DNA from: Lachnospiraceae bacterium
GTDB lineage: Bacteria; Bacillota; Clostridia; Lachnospirales; Lachnospiraceae
Assembly (NCBI GenBank): GCA_022769625.1
Contig: JALEJP010000062.1
Span: 1 to 64,000 of the forward strand
Length of the DNA stretch: 64,000 bases
Reading direction: 5' to 3'
A model generated the notes under the pieces. That model ran no database searches. It was not told the origin of the DNA and worked only from the letters and a program-made list of their open reading frames with translations. Position 1 is the stretch's first letter. Every line of letters begins with the position of its first letter. Made by a program: the position numbers and the translations under genes. This document shows, one piece after another, positions 8,134 to 17,202 of the stretch.

Positions 8134-10284
8134 TCAGATCTTCATAGACAATGCGATTCTCTTTTTCTGCATATCAACGCTTAGAACCTTAACATCCACG
8201 ATGTCGCCCACACGCACAATCTCAAGAGGATGCTTTACAAATTTTTTGCTGCTCATTTCTGAAATGTGGACCAGTCCGTCCTGATGAACCCCGATATCCA
8301 CAAACGCTCCGAAATCAATCACATTGCGCACGGTTCCTTTCAGTATCATCCCTTCTTTGAGATCTTTCATTTCCAGAACATCGCTTCTGAGAATCGGTTT
8401 TGGCATCTCATCCCTGGGATCACGGCCTGGCTTTTCCAGTTCCGCTGCAATATCATGTAAAGTTGGCTCACCAACTCCAAGTTCCGCCGCCATTTTTCTG
8501 TAATCTGTGATTTTTCCGGAAATGCCTGCCTTTCCCCCGGCAGCAATTTCATTTAAATGTACCCCCAGCTTTGCCAGCAGCTTTTCTGCCGCCTCATAAC
8601 TCTCCGGATGGACACTGGTTGCATCAAGCGGATTATCTCCTCCACGTATGCGCAGAAAACCTGCACACTGTTCATATGCTTTTGGTCCAAGCTTGGCAAC
8701 CTTCAAAAGCTGCTTCCGATTCTGAAAGCTTCCATTTTCTTCCCGGTAAGTCACAATATTTTTTGCAATTGTTTTAGAAATACCGGATACATAGGAAAGC
8801 AGAGAAGCCGAAGCCGTATTCAGATCCACCCCGACACGGTTTACACAATCTTCCACAACACCGCCAAGTGCTTCACTCAGCTTCTTCTGATTCATATCAT
8901 GCTGATACTGCCCGACTCCGATGGACTTCGGGTCAATTTTTACAAGCTCTGCCAGAGGATCCTGAATACGTCTTGCAATGGAGGCTGCACTTCTCTGACC
9001 AACATCAAAATTCGGAAATTCTTCTGTTGCAAGCTTGCTGGCTGAATAGACGGAAGCCCCCGCCTCATTAACGATCACATATTGAACCTGTTCCGGTATT
9101 TCATGAAGAAGTTCTACAATAATCTGCTCTGACTCCCGGGAAGCCGTTCCATTTCCCACCGAAAACAGTGTAATATGATATTTGCGGATCATTTTTTTCA
9201 ATGTCTCTTTGGCGGCTCTGATCTTACTCTCACTGGTGGGTGCTGTCGGATAAATGACAGCCGTATCCAGAACCTTTCCCGTGGCATCCACCACAGCAAG
9301 TTTGCATCCGGTACGAAAAGCCGGATCCCATCCCAGCACCACCTGCCCGGTAATCGGAGGCTGCATCAAAAGCTGTTCCAGATTTTTTCCGAATACTTCA
9401 ATCGCACCATCCTCCGCTTTCTCTGTCAGCGCATTGCGGATCTCTCTCTCAACTGCTGGTGCAATCAGACGTGCGTAACTGTCTGCAATTACTTTTTTCA
9501 AAAATTCGGAAGTATTTTTATTTTCTCTGACAATCACTTTTTTCTGAAGATAAGACAGAATTTTCTCCTGAGGTGCCTCTATTTTTACAGTCAGTATTTT
9601 TTCCTTTTCCCCACGATTCAGAGCCAGAATGCGATGTCCGGCAACATTTTGCAGGGCTTCCTCATAATGATAATACATCTCATAAACGGACTGTACTTTC
9701 TCATCCTTTGCTTCTGAGAGAAGAAATCCTTCTTTCTGTGTCAGATTACGTATCCGGATCCGATAGCTGGCTTCATCAGAAATAATCTCTGCCAGAATAT
9801 CTCCTGCTCCCTGAAGCGCTTCCTCCGGTGTGTTAACACCATTTTGTATATTCACAAAAGCTTCTGCTTCCTGCAGCAGAGGCTTGGGTGTCCGCTGCAG
9901 CAGAATAAGATCTGCAAGCGGTCCAAGTCCTTTTTCCTTTGCAATGGTTGCACGGGTTCGTCTTTTGGGACGATACGGCCGGTATAAATCTTCCACCACA
10001 ACCAGAGTTTCCGCTGAGAGAATCTCCTGTTTCAGTTCCTCCGTCAGTTTCCCCTGCTCCTCTATGCTTGAGAGAACCTGCTGCTTTTTTTCCTCCAGAT
10101 TTCTCAGATATGCAAGTCTCTCAGAAAGCTTACGTAAAATCTCGTCATTTAAGGAACCGGTCACTTCCTTCCGATAACGGGCAATAAAAGGAATCGTATT
10201 TCCTTCATCAATTAGCCTTACCGCTGCATCCACCTGCCCGGGTTTTATTCCCAGTTCCTGTGAAAGATGTTGATTAATATCCAT
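8134..10284 (-). CDS. tex: Tex family RNA-binding transcription accessory protein
   Basis: 716 residues, the usual Tex length. It shows the N-terminal helical Tex domain, the YqgF/RNase H-like core (VVLGWDPAFRTGCKLAVVD), the helix-hairpin-helix region (LNTASASLLSYVSGISKTIAKNIV) and a C-terminal S1 domain (residues ~640-716, GTVRNVIDFGAFVDIGVHQDGLVH). Tex binds nucleic acid and affects transcription and stress tolerance; exact role varies. Monocistronic, with CTGGAGG before the ATG and a divergent plus-strand gene upstream. Confidence 0.95.
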   Translation of the reverse strand: MDINQHLSQELGIKPGQVDAAVRLIDEGNTIPFIARYRKEVTGSLNDEILRKLSERLAYLRNLEEKKQQVLSSIEEQGKLTEELKQEILSAETLVVVEDLYRPYRPKRRTRATIAKEKGLGPLADLILLQRTPKPLLQEAEAFVNIQNGVNTPEEALQGAGDILAEIISDEASYRIRIRNLTQKEGFLLSEAKDEKVQSVYEMYYHYEEALQNVAGHRILALNRGEKEKILTVKIEAPQEKILSYLQKKVIVRENKNTSEFLKKVIADSYARLIAPAVEREIRNALTEKAEDGAIEVFGKNLEQLLMQPPITGQVVLGWDPAFRTGCKLAVVDATGKVLDTAVIYPTAPTSESKIRAAKETLKKMIRKYHITLFSVGNGTASRESEQIIVELLHEIPEQVQYVIVNEAGASVYSASKLATEEFPNFDVGQRSAASIARRIQDPLAELVKIDPKSIGVGQYQHDMNQKKLSEALGGVVEDCVNRVGVDLNTASASLLSYVSGISKTIAKNIVTYREENGSFQNRKQLLKVAKLGPKAYEQCAGFLRIRGGDNPLDATSVHPESYEAAEKLLAKLGVHLNEIAAGGKAGISGKITDYRKMAAELGVGEPTLHDIAAELEKPGRDPRDEMPKPILRSDVLEMKDLKEGMILKGTVRNVIDFGAFVDIGVHQDGLVHISEMSSKKFVKHPLEIVRVGDIVDVKVLSVDMQKKRIALSMKI

Positions 10285-10476
10285 ATTTTCCTCCAGTATC
10301 TGTAATCTTTTAACTTGATCCTCCCTATGATAACACTTGAGTTTCCCTTTTGTCTATGCTATCATATCAGTTAAGCTTTAACCAGTTACAGACCGTAACA
10401 TGTTTTCCCGGACTTTGCAGCAAGTGCAATGTTCGGACTGATCTGTAATGTAAAATACTTTTGAATGGAGGAGAAT
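10285..10476. other. Divergent intergenic region between tex and the small membrane gene
   Basis: 192 nt. A weak minus-strand promoter for tex can be read as TAGACA, 18 nt, TATCAT around 10330-10360. No clear box was found for the plus-strand gene, although GTAATGTAAAAT near 10450 is AT-rich. No aptamer or repeat recognised. Confidence 0.3.
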
Positions 10477-10845
10477 ATGGACTACGATTATCATTATGAC
10501 AGGGAAGAACATAACAATCAGGCGCCCCAGCCGCCCGCCACAAACGGGCTTTCCACTGCTGCGTTGATTTGCGGAATCATTTCTCTTTGTACCATGTGCT
10601 GTTTTTATCTGTCCATTCCACTTGCAGGGCTTTCTATTCTCTTTGCATTGCTCTCAAAGGGCTATGACTCAAAAATGAACCCTCAGGCGCGAACCGCTGC
10701 GATTCTTGCTGCTCTGGCAATCTCGATTTCAGCCGGGCTCATCATCTCAACACTGGCAACAGGAAACGTACAAAAAACCATACAACAATATTACAAGTAT
10801 TATGATGAATTTGAACTGCCGTTTGACAGTGACAGTCACCTCTAA
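10477..10845 (+). CDS. Small membrane protein of unknown function
   Basis: 122 residues from the ATG at 10477, which follows GGAGGAGAAT; an in-frame ATG 12 nt earlier contains that site and is less likely. The N terminus is Tyr/Asn/Pro-rich and cytosolic-looking, followed by two hydrophobic segments (about residues 27-58 and 68-92) resembling DUF4190-type proteins, and an acidic tail. It ends overlapping the convergent DUF2752 gene by 4 nt. Neighbouring DUF2752 and DUF975 genes suggest a membrane-protein group. Confidence 0.65.
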   Translation: MDYDYHYDREEHNNQAPQPPATNGLSTAALICGIISLCTMCCFYLSIPLAGLSILFALLSKGYDSKMNPQARTAAILAALAISISAGLIISTLATGNVQKTIQQYYKYYDEFELPFDSDSHL

Positions 10846-11267
10846 AGTGTCTGTCCCCACAGTATAAGGCAGAGATTTTTCCATATCGTATCCAGTGCCA
10901 GAATTCCCACTCCTACCCATACATAAAAGCTTCGGTATTTCATGGCAATACGGATCTTTCCTCTGCTCAGATACTGTATGGTGTTTGTAATCATATACCA
11001 CACATAAAGCACACTGCCATAAAGCACAATCGGGTGGTAGTGCAGAGATGCACGTATATCTCCCTGCATCAGCTTTACAAACGCGCGTGTGCCGCCACAT
11101 CCCGGACAATAAAGTCCGGTAATTTCATGGAACAGACAGGGCAGCAGAAATCTTCCCGGATCCGCTCCTGTTATTTTAAACACAATTACCAGAAACACTG
11201 CGACAGCCGGCAAAATCAGCCCGCAATAGTACAGGTTATCTGGTTTCCAGTATGAATCTTTTTTCAT
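10842..11267 (-). CDS. DUF2752 membrane protein
   Basis: 141 residues from ATG 11267, preceded by GGAGGTAGC. Three to four hydrophobic segments surround the DUF2752 hallmark GLYCPGCGGTRA, which places a CPGCGG knuckle next to the membrane. The family is widespread in Firmicutes and Bacteroidota; its biochemical role is unknown. Convergent with the plus-strand gene at 10477 and divergent from the DUF975 gene at 11338, sharing a 70-nt regulatory gap. Confidence 0.8.
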   Translation of the reverse strand: MKKDSYWKPDNLYYCGLILPAVAVFLVIVFKITGADPGRFLLPCLFHEITGLYCPGCGGTRAFVKLMQGDIRASLHYHPIVLYGSVLYVWYMITNTIQYLSRGKIRIAMKYRSFYVWVGVGILALDTIWKNLCLILWGQTL

Positions 11268-11337
11268 GCTACCTCCAACAATGCGTCTTTTGGACGCTGT
11301 AAAACAAATATTATCCTCAGAAATGGAGTTGAATATT

Positions 11338-12051
11338 ATGAAGCGAAGCTCTTCTGAATTAAAACAAATGGCACGAGGCACACTGATCGGCCGTTACAGT
11401 CTGCCCATCTGTGCATATCTTGTCACCTATGCAATTTCTATCGCGCTGGAAGCGATACTTGGTGTAATATTTCCATTCAGTGAAAATACGGCAGCCTATG
11501 TCACCTATCTGATTGCCTCTTTTATCTGCAGCCTTCTTCTGGTCGTTCTGAAAGCGGGACCTACCACGATCCTGCTGGATATGAGCCGGGGTGGCCGTGG
11601 ACAGATGAAAGATGTTTTTTACGCTTTCACACATCAGCCGGACCGAATTCTGCTTTCACAGCTGCTTATCAGTCTGATCGGTTTTGTCTGCGTTCTGCCC
11701 GGCATTCTTTTATATGCAGCCTGCAGTTTTTGGCAGCTGAGTCTTTTCTTTAAAATACTTTCCCTGCTGCTTTTCGCTGCCGGAATTGTACTCAGCATTT
11801 ATCTGATGTTAAGCTACGTACTTGTCGTACCTCTTTATATCGACTGTCCCCAGACCGGTGCTCTGGAACTTCTGCGTGAAAGCCGGATACTGATGAAAGG
11901 CAACAAAGGACGCTATTTCTACATGGAGTTAAGCTTTCTTGGCATCGCACTGCTTGGAACGCTTAGTTGTTTTATCGGTCTGCTTTGGGTGATTCCTTAT
12001 GCAGAAATGACTGCTCTTGAGTTCTACCGGGAAATTGTCGGTGAAATCTGA
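11338..12051 (+). CDS. DUF975 family membrane protein
   Basis: 237 residues from ATG 11338 (MKRSSSELKQMARGTLIGRY), chosen because GGAG lies 9 nt upstream and the N-terminal LKxxAxxxLxGRY pattern is the DUF975 start. Four to six hydrophobic segments follow, with the conserved SRILMKGNKGRYFYMELSF near residue 180. Function unknown. A strong plus-strand terminator follows at 12077. Confidence 0.8.
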   Translation: MKRSSSELKQMARGTLIGRYSLPICAYLVTYAISIALEAILGVIFPFSENTAAYVTYLIASFICSLLLVVLKAGPTTILLDMSRGGRGQMKDVFYAFTHQPDRILLSQLLISLIGFVCVLPGILLYAACSFWQLSLFFKILSLLLFAAGIVLSIYLMLSYVLVVPLYIDCPQTGALELLRESRILMKGNKGRYFYMELSFLGIALLGTLSCFIGLLWVIPYAEMTALEFYREIVGEI

Positions 12052-12076
12052 ATCCTGTTCCGATTGAAAACAGATT

Positions 12077-12132
12077 ATGCTCTGCACATCGAAAACACCT
12101 GTTGTTTTCCTGTACAGAGCATCTTTTTTCTC
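12077..12132 (+). terminator. Intrinsic terminator after the DUF975 gene
   Basis: Arms 12077-12088 and 12111-12122 pair at 11 of 12 positions (ATGCTCTGCACA / TGTACAGAGCAT), followed by CTTTTTTCTC on the plus strand. It ends just before the convergent stop codon of the phosphoglycerate mutase family gene. Confidence 0.8.
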
Positions 12133-12135
12133 ATA

Positions 12136-13335
12136 CTATTTTGCAAGGAAATACTCCATCATTTTATGGCCTTCTGCGATATAGTTTCCGCTTTCTTTTG
12201 CTTCTCTCTCATTGTAATTCCATGTTTTATCCTTCAGATCCGTACTGTCGTATAACAGATAGGGAACCGGTGCCGCTGTATGGGTACGGACACAGATCGG
12301 TGTGGGATGATCCGGCATCACAAGCATACGATAATCCTCTCCCGATGCATCCATTCTCTCTTTGACATACCGTATCACACGCTCATCCAGAAACTCAATT
12401 GCCTTGATTTTTTTCTCTATGCTGCCCTGATGCCCCATCTCATCCGGAGCCTCCACATGAATATATGCCATGTCATAGCCATCTTTGATCAGGGCATCCA
12501 CTGCTGCCTGTGCTTTTCCCTCGTAATTGGTGTAAAGTCCTCCATTGGCACCTTCCACAATACAATTGTGCATGGATGCACCCACTGCAATTCCTTTTAA
12601 CAGATCCACCGCCGAGATCATCACTGCTTTCTTGTGATACTTATCTTCAAAGGAAGACAGAATCGGCTTGGTTCCCGCACCCCAGAACCAGAGGCTGTTC
12701 GCAGGATTTAATCCTTTTGCTTTACGCTCCAGATTCAGCGGATGCTTTGACAATATTTCATAGCTTTTTTTCTGCATTTCAAGAAGTGCTTCGTCCTGGG
12801 GTAAATATTGCCCGATCACCTGACCAAGTACATCATGCGGCGGTGTCAGTTCCGTCACACTTCCATTTTTCCAGATCAGGCAATGGCGGTAGCTGGTACC
12901 CACGTAGAAATGATATGGTTCCTTCTCAAGCCCGGATTTTACTGCTTCAAGCAGAACAGCTGCATCCTCTGTGCTGATTTCATCTGAACTGTGATCCAGG
13001 ATTTTTTTCTCTTCATAAGGTTCTTCTTCTGAAAGTGTTACAATATTACAGCGCAGCGCCACATCGCTATCTTCCATTGGAACACCAATGCTCAGCGCTT
13101 CCAGCGGAGAACGCCCGGTATAATACTGCCTTGGATTATAGCCCAGAACCGACAGATTTGCTGTATCACTGCCCGGTTTCATTCCATCCGGAATCGTATG
13201 CACCAGCCCGATCTCGGAAACCCTGGCCAACGCATCCATGGTCGGGGTATGTGCTTCAGACAACGGGGTACCGCCACTTAGACTTTCAATTGGTTCATCT
13301 GCCATACCGTCACCCAGTATTAATACATATTTCAT
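12136..13335 (-). CDS. ApgM-family phosphoglycerate mutase; possible homoserine kinase
   Basis: 399 residues from ATG 13335, behind GGAGGAGTAAATATT. The alkaline-phosphatase-fold motifs are present: MKYVLILGDGMAD, the nucleophile region GSDTANLSVLGY, HVEAPDEMGHQG and MPDHPTP, matching cofactor-independent phosphoglycerate mutases of the archaeal type (COG3635). Members of this family next to threonine genes have been proposed as non-orthologous homoserine kinases. Here the upstream neighbour is homoserine dehydrogenase, which supports that reading, but a terminator separates the two genes and glycolytic mutase activity cannot be excluded. Confidence 0.85.
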   Translation of the reverse strand: MKYVLILGDGMADEPIESLSGGTPLSEAHTPTMDALARVSEIGLVHTIPDGMKPGSDTANLSVLGYNPRQYYTGRSPLEALSIGVPMEDSDVALRCNIVTLSEEEPYEEKKILDHSSDEISTEDAAVLLEAVKSGLEKEPYHFYVGTSYRHCLIWKNGSVTELTPPHDVLGQVIGQYLPQDEALLEMQKKSYEILSKHPLNLERKAKGLNPANSLWFWGAGTKPILSSFEDKYHKKAVMISAVDLLKGIAVGASMHNCIVEGANGGLYTNYEGKAQAAVDALIKDGYDMAYIHVEAPDEMGHQGSIEKKIKAIEFLDERVIRYVKERMDASGEDYRMLVMPDHPTPICVRTHTAAPVPYLLYDSTDLKDKTWNYNEREAKESGNYIAEGHKMMEYFLAK

Positions 13336-13390
13336 AATATTTACTCCTCCTGCTCCTGTCAATTATTCCGGGAAAATACCCGATTACTGA

Positions 13391-13425
13391 AAGAAAAAGG
13401 GTGAAAGCTTCTCTCACCCCTTTTT
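13391..13425 (-). terminator. Intrinsic terminator after hom
   Basis: Arms GGGTGA (13399-13404) and TCACCC (13414-13419) flanked by A- and T-rich runs on both sides; on the minus strand it reads AAAAAGGGGTGAGAG, loop, CTTTCACCCTTTTTC. Works in both directions. Lies 9 nt after the hom stop codon. Confidence 0.85.
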
Positions 13426-13434
13426 CTCTGCTTT

Positions 13435-14661
13435 TTAATCATCCTCGCGACGCAGACGAATCATGGAAATAACGCTTCCAAGTCTCTCTGCTTTCGCTTT
13501 ATACTCTGCCTCAGAAATGACTTCTGTTATAAATCCAAATTCACCTTCCAGTTCCGGAAGCACAACCGGCTGAACGGTACCAAATATCTCCTCAATGTTT
13601 GCAAGTGACTGCTCCGGTGTTCCTTTTACGCGTACAAAAAATCTGCGCTGCGAATTGCTGATATCTGTCAGCTGCAGCTTCTGGCTGCTCCAGAAAGACA
13701 TGACACTTCTGTGAAGATGTCTTGCCTCATCTACCACGTCCGAAACAACCGCACTGGCTGTCGGCAGCTTTCCAGCACCACTTCCGTAAAACATCGCATC
13801 CCCCAGAACATTTCCATGTACAAAGATAGCATTAAATACACCATTCACACTGTACAGCGGATCGGATGGCCCAAGAAGAACCGGTGATACCATCGCATAA
13901 AAGCTTTCACCAACCTTGCGGCTGACTGCCAGCAGTTTTATGCTTTTGTCCATTGCTTTTGCATATTTGATATCGGTAGCGGTAATTTTACTGATACCCT
14001 CCGTGTAAATGTCCTCAAAGTCAACCTGACGTCCAAAAGCCAGAGAAGAAAGGATTGCAATCTTACGGCAGGCATCGTAGCCTTCCACATCCGCCTCCGG
14101 ATTGCGCTCTGCATAACCGAGCTCCTGGGCTTTTTTCAGTACCTCTGCAAAATCAGAACCCTTCTGCTCCATTTCCGTCAGAATATAGTTGGTGGTTCCA
14201 TTGAGAATACCTGTGATCTCGTCAATTTCATCTGCCGTCAGAGAAGAATTTAACGGACGGATGATCGGAATACCACCTCCACAGCTTGCCTCAAACAAGT
14301 AATTCAAATTTCTCTCTCTCGCAATTTCCAGAAGCTCTGCACCATGACGTGCTACCAGCTCCTTATTGGATGTGCAGACACTCTTTCCGGCCAAAAGAGC
14401 CTGTTTTGTAAAGGTATATGCCGGCTCCACACCGCCCATCACTTCCACCACAATTTTGATTTCCGGATCATTCAGAATGATATTAAAATCATGGACTATC
14501 TTCTCCTGAATGGGATCCCCCGGAAAGTCCCGCAAATCCAGCACATATTTAATATTGATTTCTTCTCCTGCTTTTTTGTTTATACTGCTGTGGTTTGTAT
14601 TGATAACCTCTACAACTCCGGAACCAACTGTTCCGTAACCTAAAACCGCAATCTGAATCAT
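13435..14661 (-). CDS. hom: Homoserine dehydrogenase
   Basis: 408 residues from ATG 14661 behind GGAGGAGTAAC. It reduces aspartate semialdehyde to homoserine, the branch point to threonine and methionine. The Rossmann loop IAVLGYGTVGSGV is at the N terminus, the catalytic region EASCGGGIPIIRPL and GILNGTTNYILTEM follow, and a C-terminal ACT domain (about residues 325-400) provides threonine feedback. Upstream by 39 nt lies an ACT-domain protein, a frequent clostridial pairing. Confidence 0.96.
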   Translation of the reverse strand: MIQIAVLGYGTVGSGVVEVINTNHSSINKKAGEEINIKYVLDLRDFPGDPIQEKIVHDFNIILNDPEIKIVVEVMGGVEPAYTFTKQALLAGKSVCTSNKELVARHGAELLEIARERNLNYLFEASCGGGIPIIRPLNSSLTADEIDEITGILNGTTNYILTEMEQKGSDFAEVLKKAQELGYAERNPEADVEGYDACRKIAILSSLAFGRQVDFEDIYTEGISKITATDIKYAKAMDKSIKLLAVSRKVGESFYAMVSPVLLGPSDPLYSVNGVFNAIFVHGNVLGDAMFYGSGAGKLPTASAVVSDVVDEARHLHRSVMSFWSSQKLQLTDISNSQRRFFVRVKGTPEQSLANIEEIFGTVQPVVLPELEGEFGFITEVISEAEYKAKAERLGSVISMIRLRREDD

Positions 14662-14700
14662 GTTACTCCTCCTGTTTTTTCTCTTTATGCGAAAAGTCAA

Positions 14701-15144
14701 TCACTCTCTCGCCAGAATTTTAATATACTGTACACCCTGCCTTGCCTCAATATCCTGCATCATCTCTGACACGTCCCCGGTCGAAGCGAGAATTTCAACG
14801 CTCAGAGTCAGCGAGGCAATCCCATTGATCGGAATGCTCTGATGAATCGTCAGAATATTAGCATGATAATCCGCCACAATATGAAGGACATCTGACAGCA
14901 AACCAGGCTCATCGTCCATCTGAATCACAAACGTAATGGTTTTTCCTTTTGCATTGTCATGGAACGGAAAAATGTCATCTTTATATTTGTAAAAAGAACT
15001 GCGGCTGATCCCTACTCTGTCCGCCGCTTCCTGCACAGTGGCAGCTTTGTCGGATTCAATCAGACGTTTTGCTTCCACCACTTTTAAAAGCACTTCCGGA
15101 ACCGCTTTCTTTGTTACAACATAATATTGATTCTTTTCTTCCAT
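14701..15144 (-). CDS. pheB: ACT domain protein PheB/UPF0735 type
   Basis: 147 residues from ATG 15144 (MEEKNQYYVV), which follows GGAGGCTGAG. A helix-turn-helix-like segment (VQEAADRVGISRSSFYKYKD, residues ~38-57) precedes a C-terminal ACT domain (KTITFVIQMDDEPGLLSDVLH onward). The UPF0735/PheB family is usually found beside hom; it probably binds an amino acid and may regulate aspartate-family or aromatic synthesis. The exact effector is unknown. Confidence 0.88.
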   Translation of the reverse strand: MEEKNQYYVVTKKAVPEVLLKVVEAKRLIESDKAATVQEAADRVGISRSSFYKYKDDIFPFHDNAKGKTITFVIQMDDEPGLLSDVLHIVADYHANILTIHQSIPINGIASLTLSVEILASTGDVSEMMQDIEARQGVQYIKILARE

Positions 15145-15285
15145 CTCAGCCTCCTTATGTACCTGTTTCAAACGAATCCTCACACAGACTCTTTCTGCTG
15201 TGCACATTTGTACTTCCTTGAAAGATAGTAGCACATTTTAGGAAAAGGCGCAATGAAATTCTTGCGAAATCCAAAAGAGTAAAGC

Positions 15286-16128
15286 TTAGAAATTTCTGCC
15301 ACCTCCACCAAAGCTTCCGCCTCCGCTGGAAGTATGCACACTGCTTCCGCCTCCTCCGGCAGATCCTCCCCCACCTGGCGGCGGGTTTTTGGGTATATGC
15401 CGGTGTGTCACGATCTGATTCAGAAACCTGTCCTGTTTATCCGAAAAAGCGACCAGACTGTTTTCCCGCCAGTTATAAACATATCCTCCAAAATGAACCT
15501 TATATTTTCCAAGGACGACCGCGCATGGAACGACAGCCGCAAGAATCGCAGCTGCAAGTGCCAGTATGATCTCCCAGAGTTTCAGCGAATGATACCGGAT
15601 AATATTGCCATTCTCGTCAATCAGATAATCATCCGAAGAAAGTCCTCTGTCCACCACTTCATCTGTGGAAACCAGCATATTTGCAAAACAGGAATACATT
15701 TCCCCTCTTTTCAGGTTGTCATAACCAGCATCCAGAATCTCTTCCACTTCTCTGTCACTTACATAATAGCGCATATCACCTGCCGTAGAGATCCATACTT
15801 CCCGGTTATCCATATCGATCAACATCGTGATCCCGCCCTTTTTGCCGTCATCATAGAATCCATGATCCATATAAAAATCATCCGCATATTCCTCGGCAGA
15901 TTTCCCCCTGGCATCTATCGTCGTCAGAAGAATAAAATTCATATCATGTTTTTCGGAAAGCTCTTCTGTCTGCCTGGACAGCTCCTCTTTTTCAGAATCC
16001 GTCAGGAGTTTCCCATCATCAAATACTGTCTGCACGGATGCCCCTTCTGCCCGAACGGAAACACAGAACAGTACACTGACACAGAAAAGAACGGCCGCCA
16101 GCAGATGTTTTCCAGATAATCGTTTCAT
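15286..16128 (-). CDS. ydjH: TPM-domain membrane protein, YdjH-like
   Basis: 280 residues: signal peptide (1-28), extracytoplasmic TPM domain (about 35-170; VFDDGKLLTDSEKEELSRQ and GITMLIDMDNREVWIST), one membrane helix (about 183-208), and a short tail ending in Gly/Ser-rich repeats with GGGSFGGGGRNF. It resembles B. subtilis YdjH. The ATG overlaps the stop of the upstream zinc-ribbon gene by 4 nt. In Bacillus, YdjG, YdjH and YdjI act with PspA in membrane stress; here pspA is missing. Confidence 0.85.
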   Translation of the reverse strand: MKRLSGKHLLAAVLFCVSVLFCVSVRAEGASVQTVFDDGKLLTDSEKEELSRQTEELSEKHDMNFILLTTIDARGKSAEEYADDFYMDHGFYDDGKKGGITMLIDMDNREVWISTAGDMRYYVSDREVEEILDAGYDNLKRGEMYSCFANMLVSTDEVVDRGLSSDDYLIDENGNIIRYHSLKLWEIILALAAAILAAVVPCAVVLGKYKVHFGGYVYNWRENSLVAFSDKQDRFLNQIVTHRHIPKNPPPGGGGSAGGGGSSVHTSSGGGSFGGGGRNF

Positions 16129-17171
16129 AACCAGTACCCTCCCAACAACAGTAAAAGAAAGACCGGAAAAAAGACAGCCGCAAACAGCACTGCTATTTTA
16201 CGGTAATCTACCGGAAGCTCACCGAATACTTCTCCCGTCTGTCCATTCATCGCGTAGTAAAATATTTTTTTCCCTTTTCCCCGGTAAGTAACAAGCCATA
16301 CCGGAAGCAGACAATACTGCCAGTTTTCCTTTTCCACATTCACAGATGTCTGCTCCGAGGTAACCGCATTATAACCACGCACACTGTCCCTCAGGGTTTC
16401 TTTTGCATATCTTTTTGCATCAGAAAGCATGGTATCGCGAACCATCGTCCGTTCAATATCCCGCTTTTCCGCAAAAAATCCCGAAAGATATCCCATATGA
16501 AACTCTTCCATCTCCGAAAAACGGTATGGCTGTACATTTTCTGCAAGCTTTCGTTCCTCCTTGGTCAGAGCACCTGCGGACATGCCGGAAAATGTCATCC
16601 TGGCTTCCCGCCTGATATCATAATACCTGGTTTCTGTATATTCCAGATCACCGGTACAGTATACTCTGATTTTGGTTGCTTTTGCGTCCATCCTTCCATC
16701 CACTGTATACTCACATACCCAGTATGGAAAATATACACCGGAAAGCTTTTCTATCTGTTTCTTTGAGAAAAAATCCTTTGGAATAAATTTCTTTTTATGT
16801 ACGTACTGAAGAAAACGTTCCTCTGCCTCTTTCCGGTCAAACCGGAAGGGAAGAACCTTGTCAGGCAGATAATCTCCCGAAAGCCTCCCCTGCAGTACCA
16901 CCGGATTGTGGCAGTAATAACAGAATGTGGCAGCAGTCGTGGCATCGGTCATGATCTCTGCACCGCAGCTTGGACAGGTATATATCATTGCCTCTCCCTG
17001 AAAATCTGTCTCCTGGTCTGCCGTATTCTGTTCTTTTTCCAAACCGACTGACGACTGCATCTCTTCTTCCCCGAATACAGACAGACAGTATTCACATTTA
17101 TACTGCTGCGTTTTCGGATCAAATCGCAGATCTCCGCCACAGTTTGGACATTTGTAACTGATAACTGCCAT
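16125..17171 (-). CDS. ydjG: Zinc-ribbon membrane protein, YdjG-like
   Basis: 348 residues with two N-terminal zinc ribbons: CPNCGG...CEYC (residues 8-30) and CPSCGA...CYYCHNP (about 66-90). A long soluble domain follows (DYLPDKVLPFRFDRKEAEERF, GVYFPYWVCEYTVDG), then a C-terminal membrane helix (about 327-345). The arrangement matches B. subtilis YdjG, a membrane anchor that recruits partners of the PspA response. Overlaps the TPM gene by 4 nt and lies 31 nt after the SPFH gene. Confidence 0.82.
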   Translation of the reverse strand: MAVISYKCPNCGGDLRFDPKTQQYKCEYCLSVFGEEEMQSSVGLEKEQNTADQETDFQGEAMIYTCPSCGAEIMTDATTAATFCYYCHNPVVLQGRLSGDYLPDKVLPFRFDRKEAEERFLQYVHKKKFIPKDFFSKKQIEKLSGVYFPYWVCEYTVDGRMDAKATKIRVYCTGDLEYTETRYYDIRREARMTFSGMSAGALTKEERKLAENVQPYRFSEMEEFHMGYLSGFFAEKRDIERTMVRDTMLSDAKRYAKETLRDSVRGYNAVTSEQTSVNVEKENWQYCLLPVWLVTYRGKGKKIFYYAMNGQTGEVFGELPVDYRKIAVLFAAVFFPVFLLLLLGGYWL

Positions 17172-17202
17172 TTCAAACTTCTCCTTCTGTCAACGTTCTC
17201 CC

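Noticed and set aside
13363-14700. T-box or threonine/lysine riboswitch before hom
   Set aside because: The 39-nt gap to the ACT gene and the sequence before that gene show no T-box core or aptamer.
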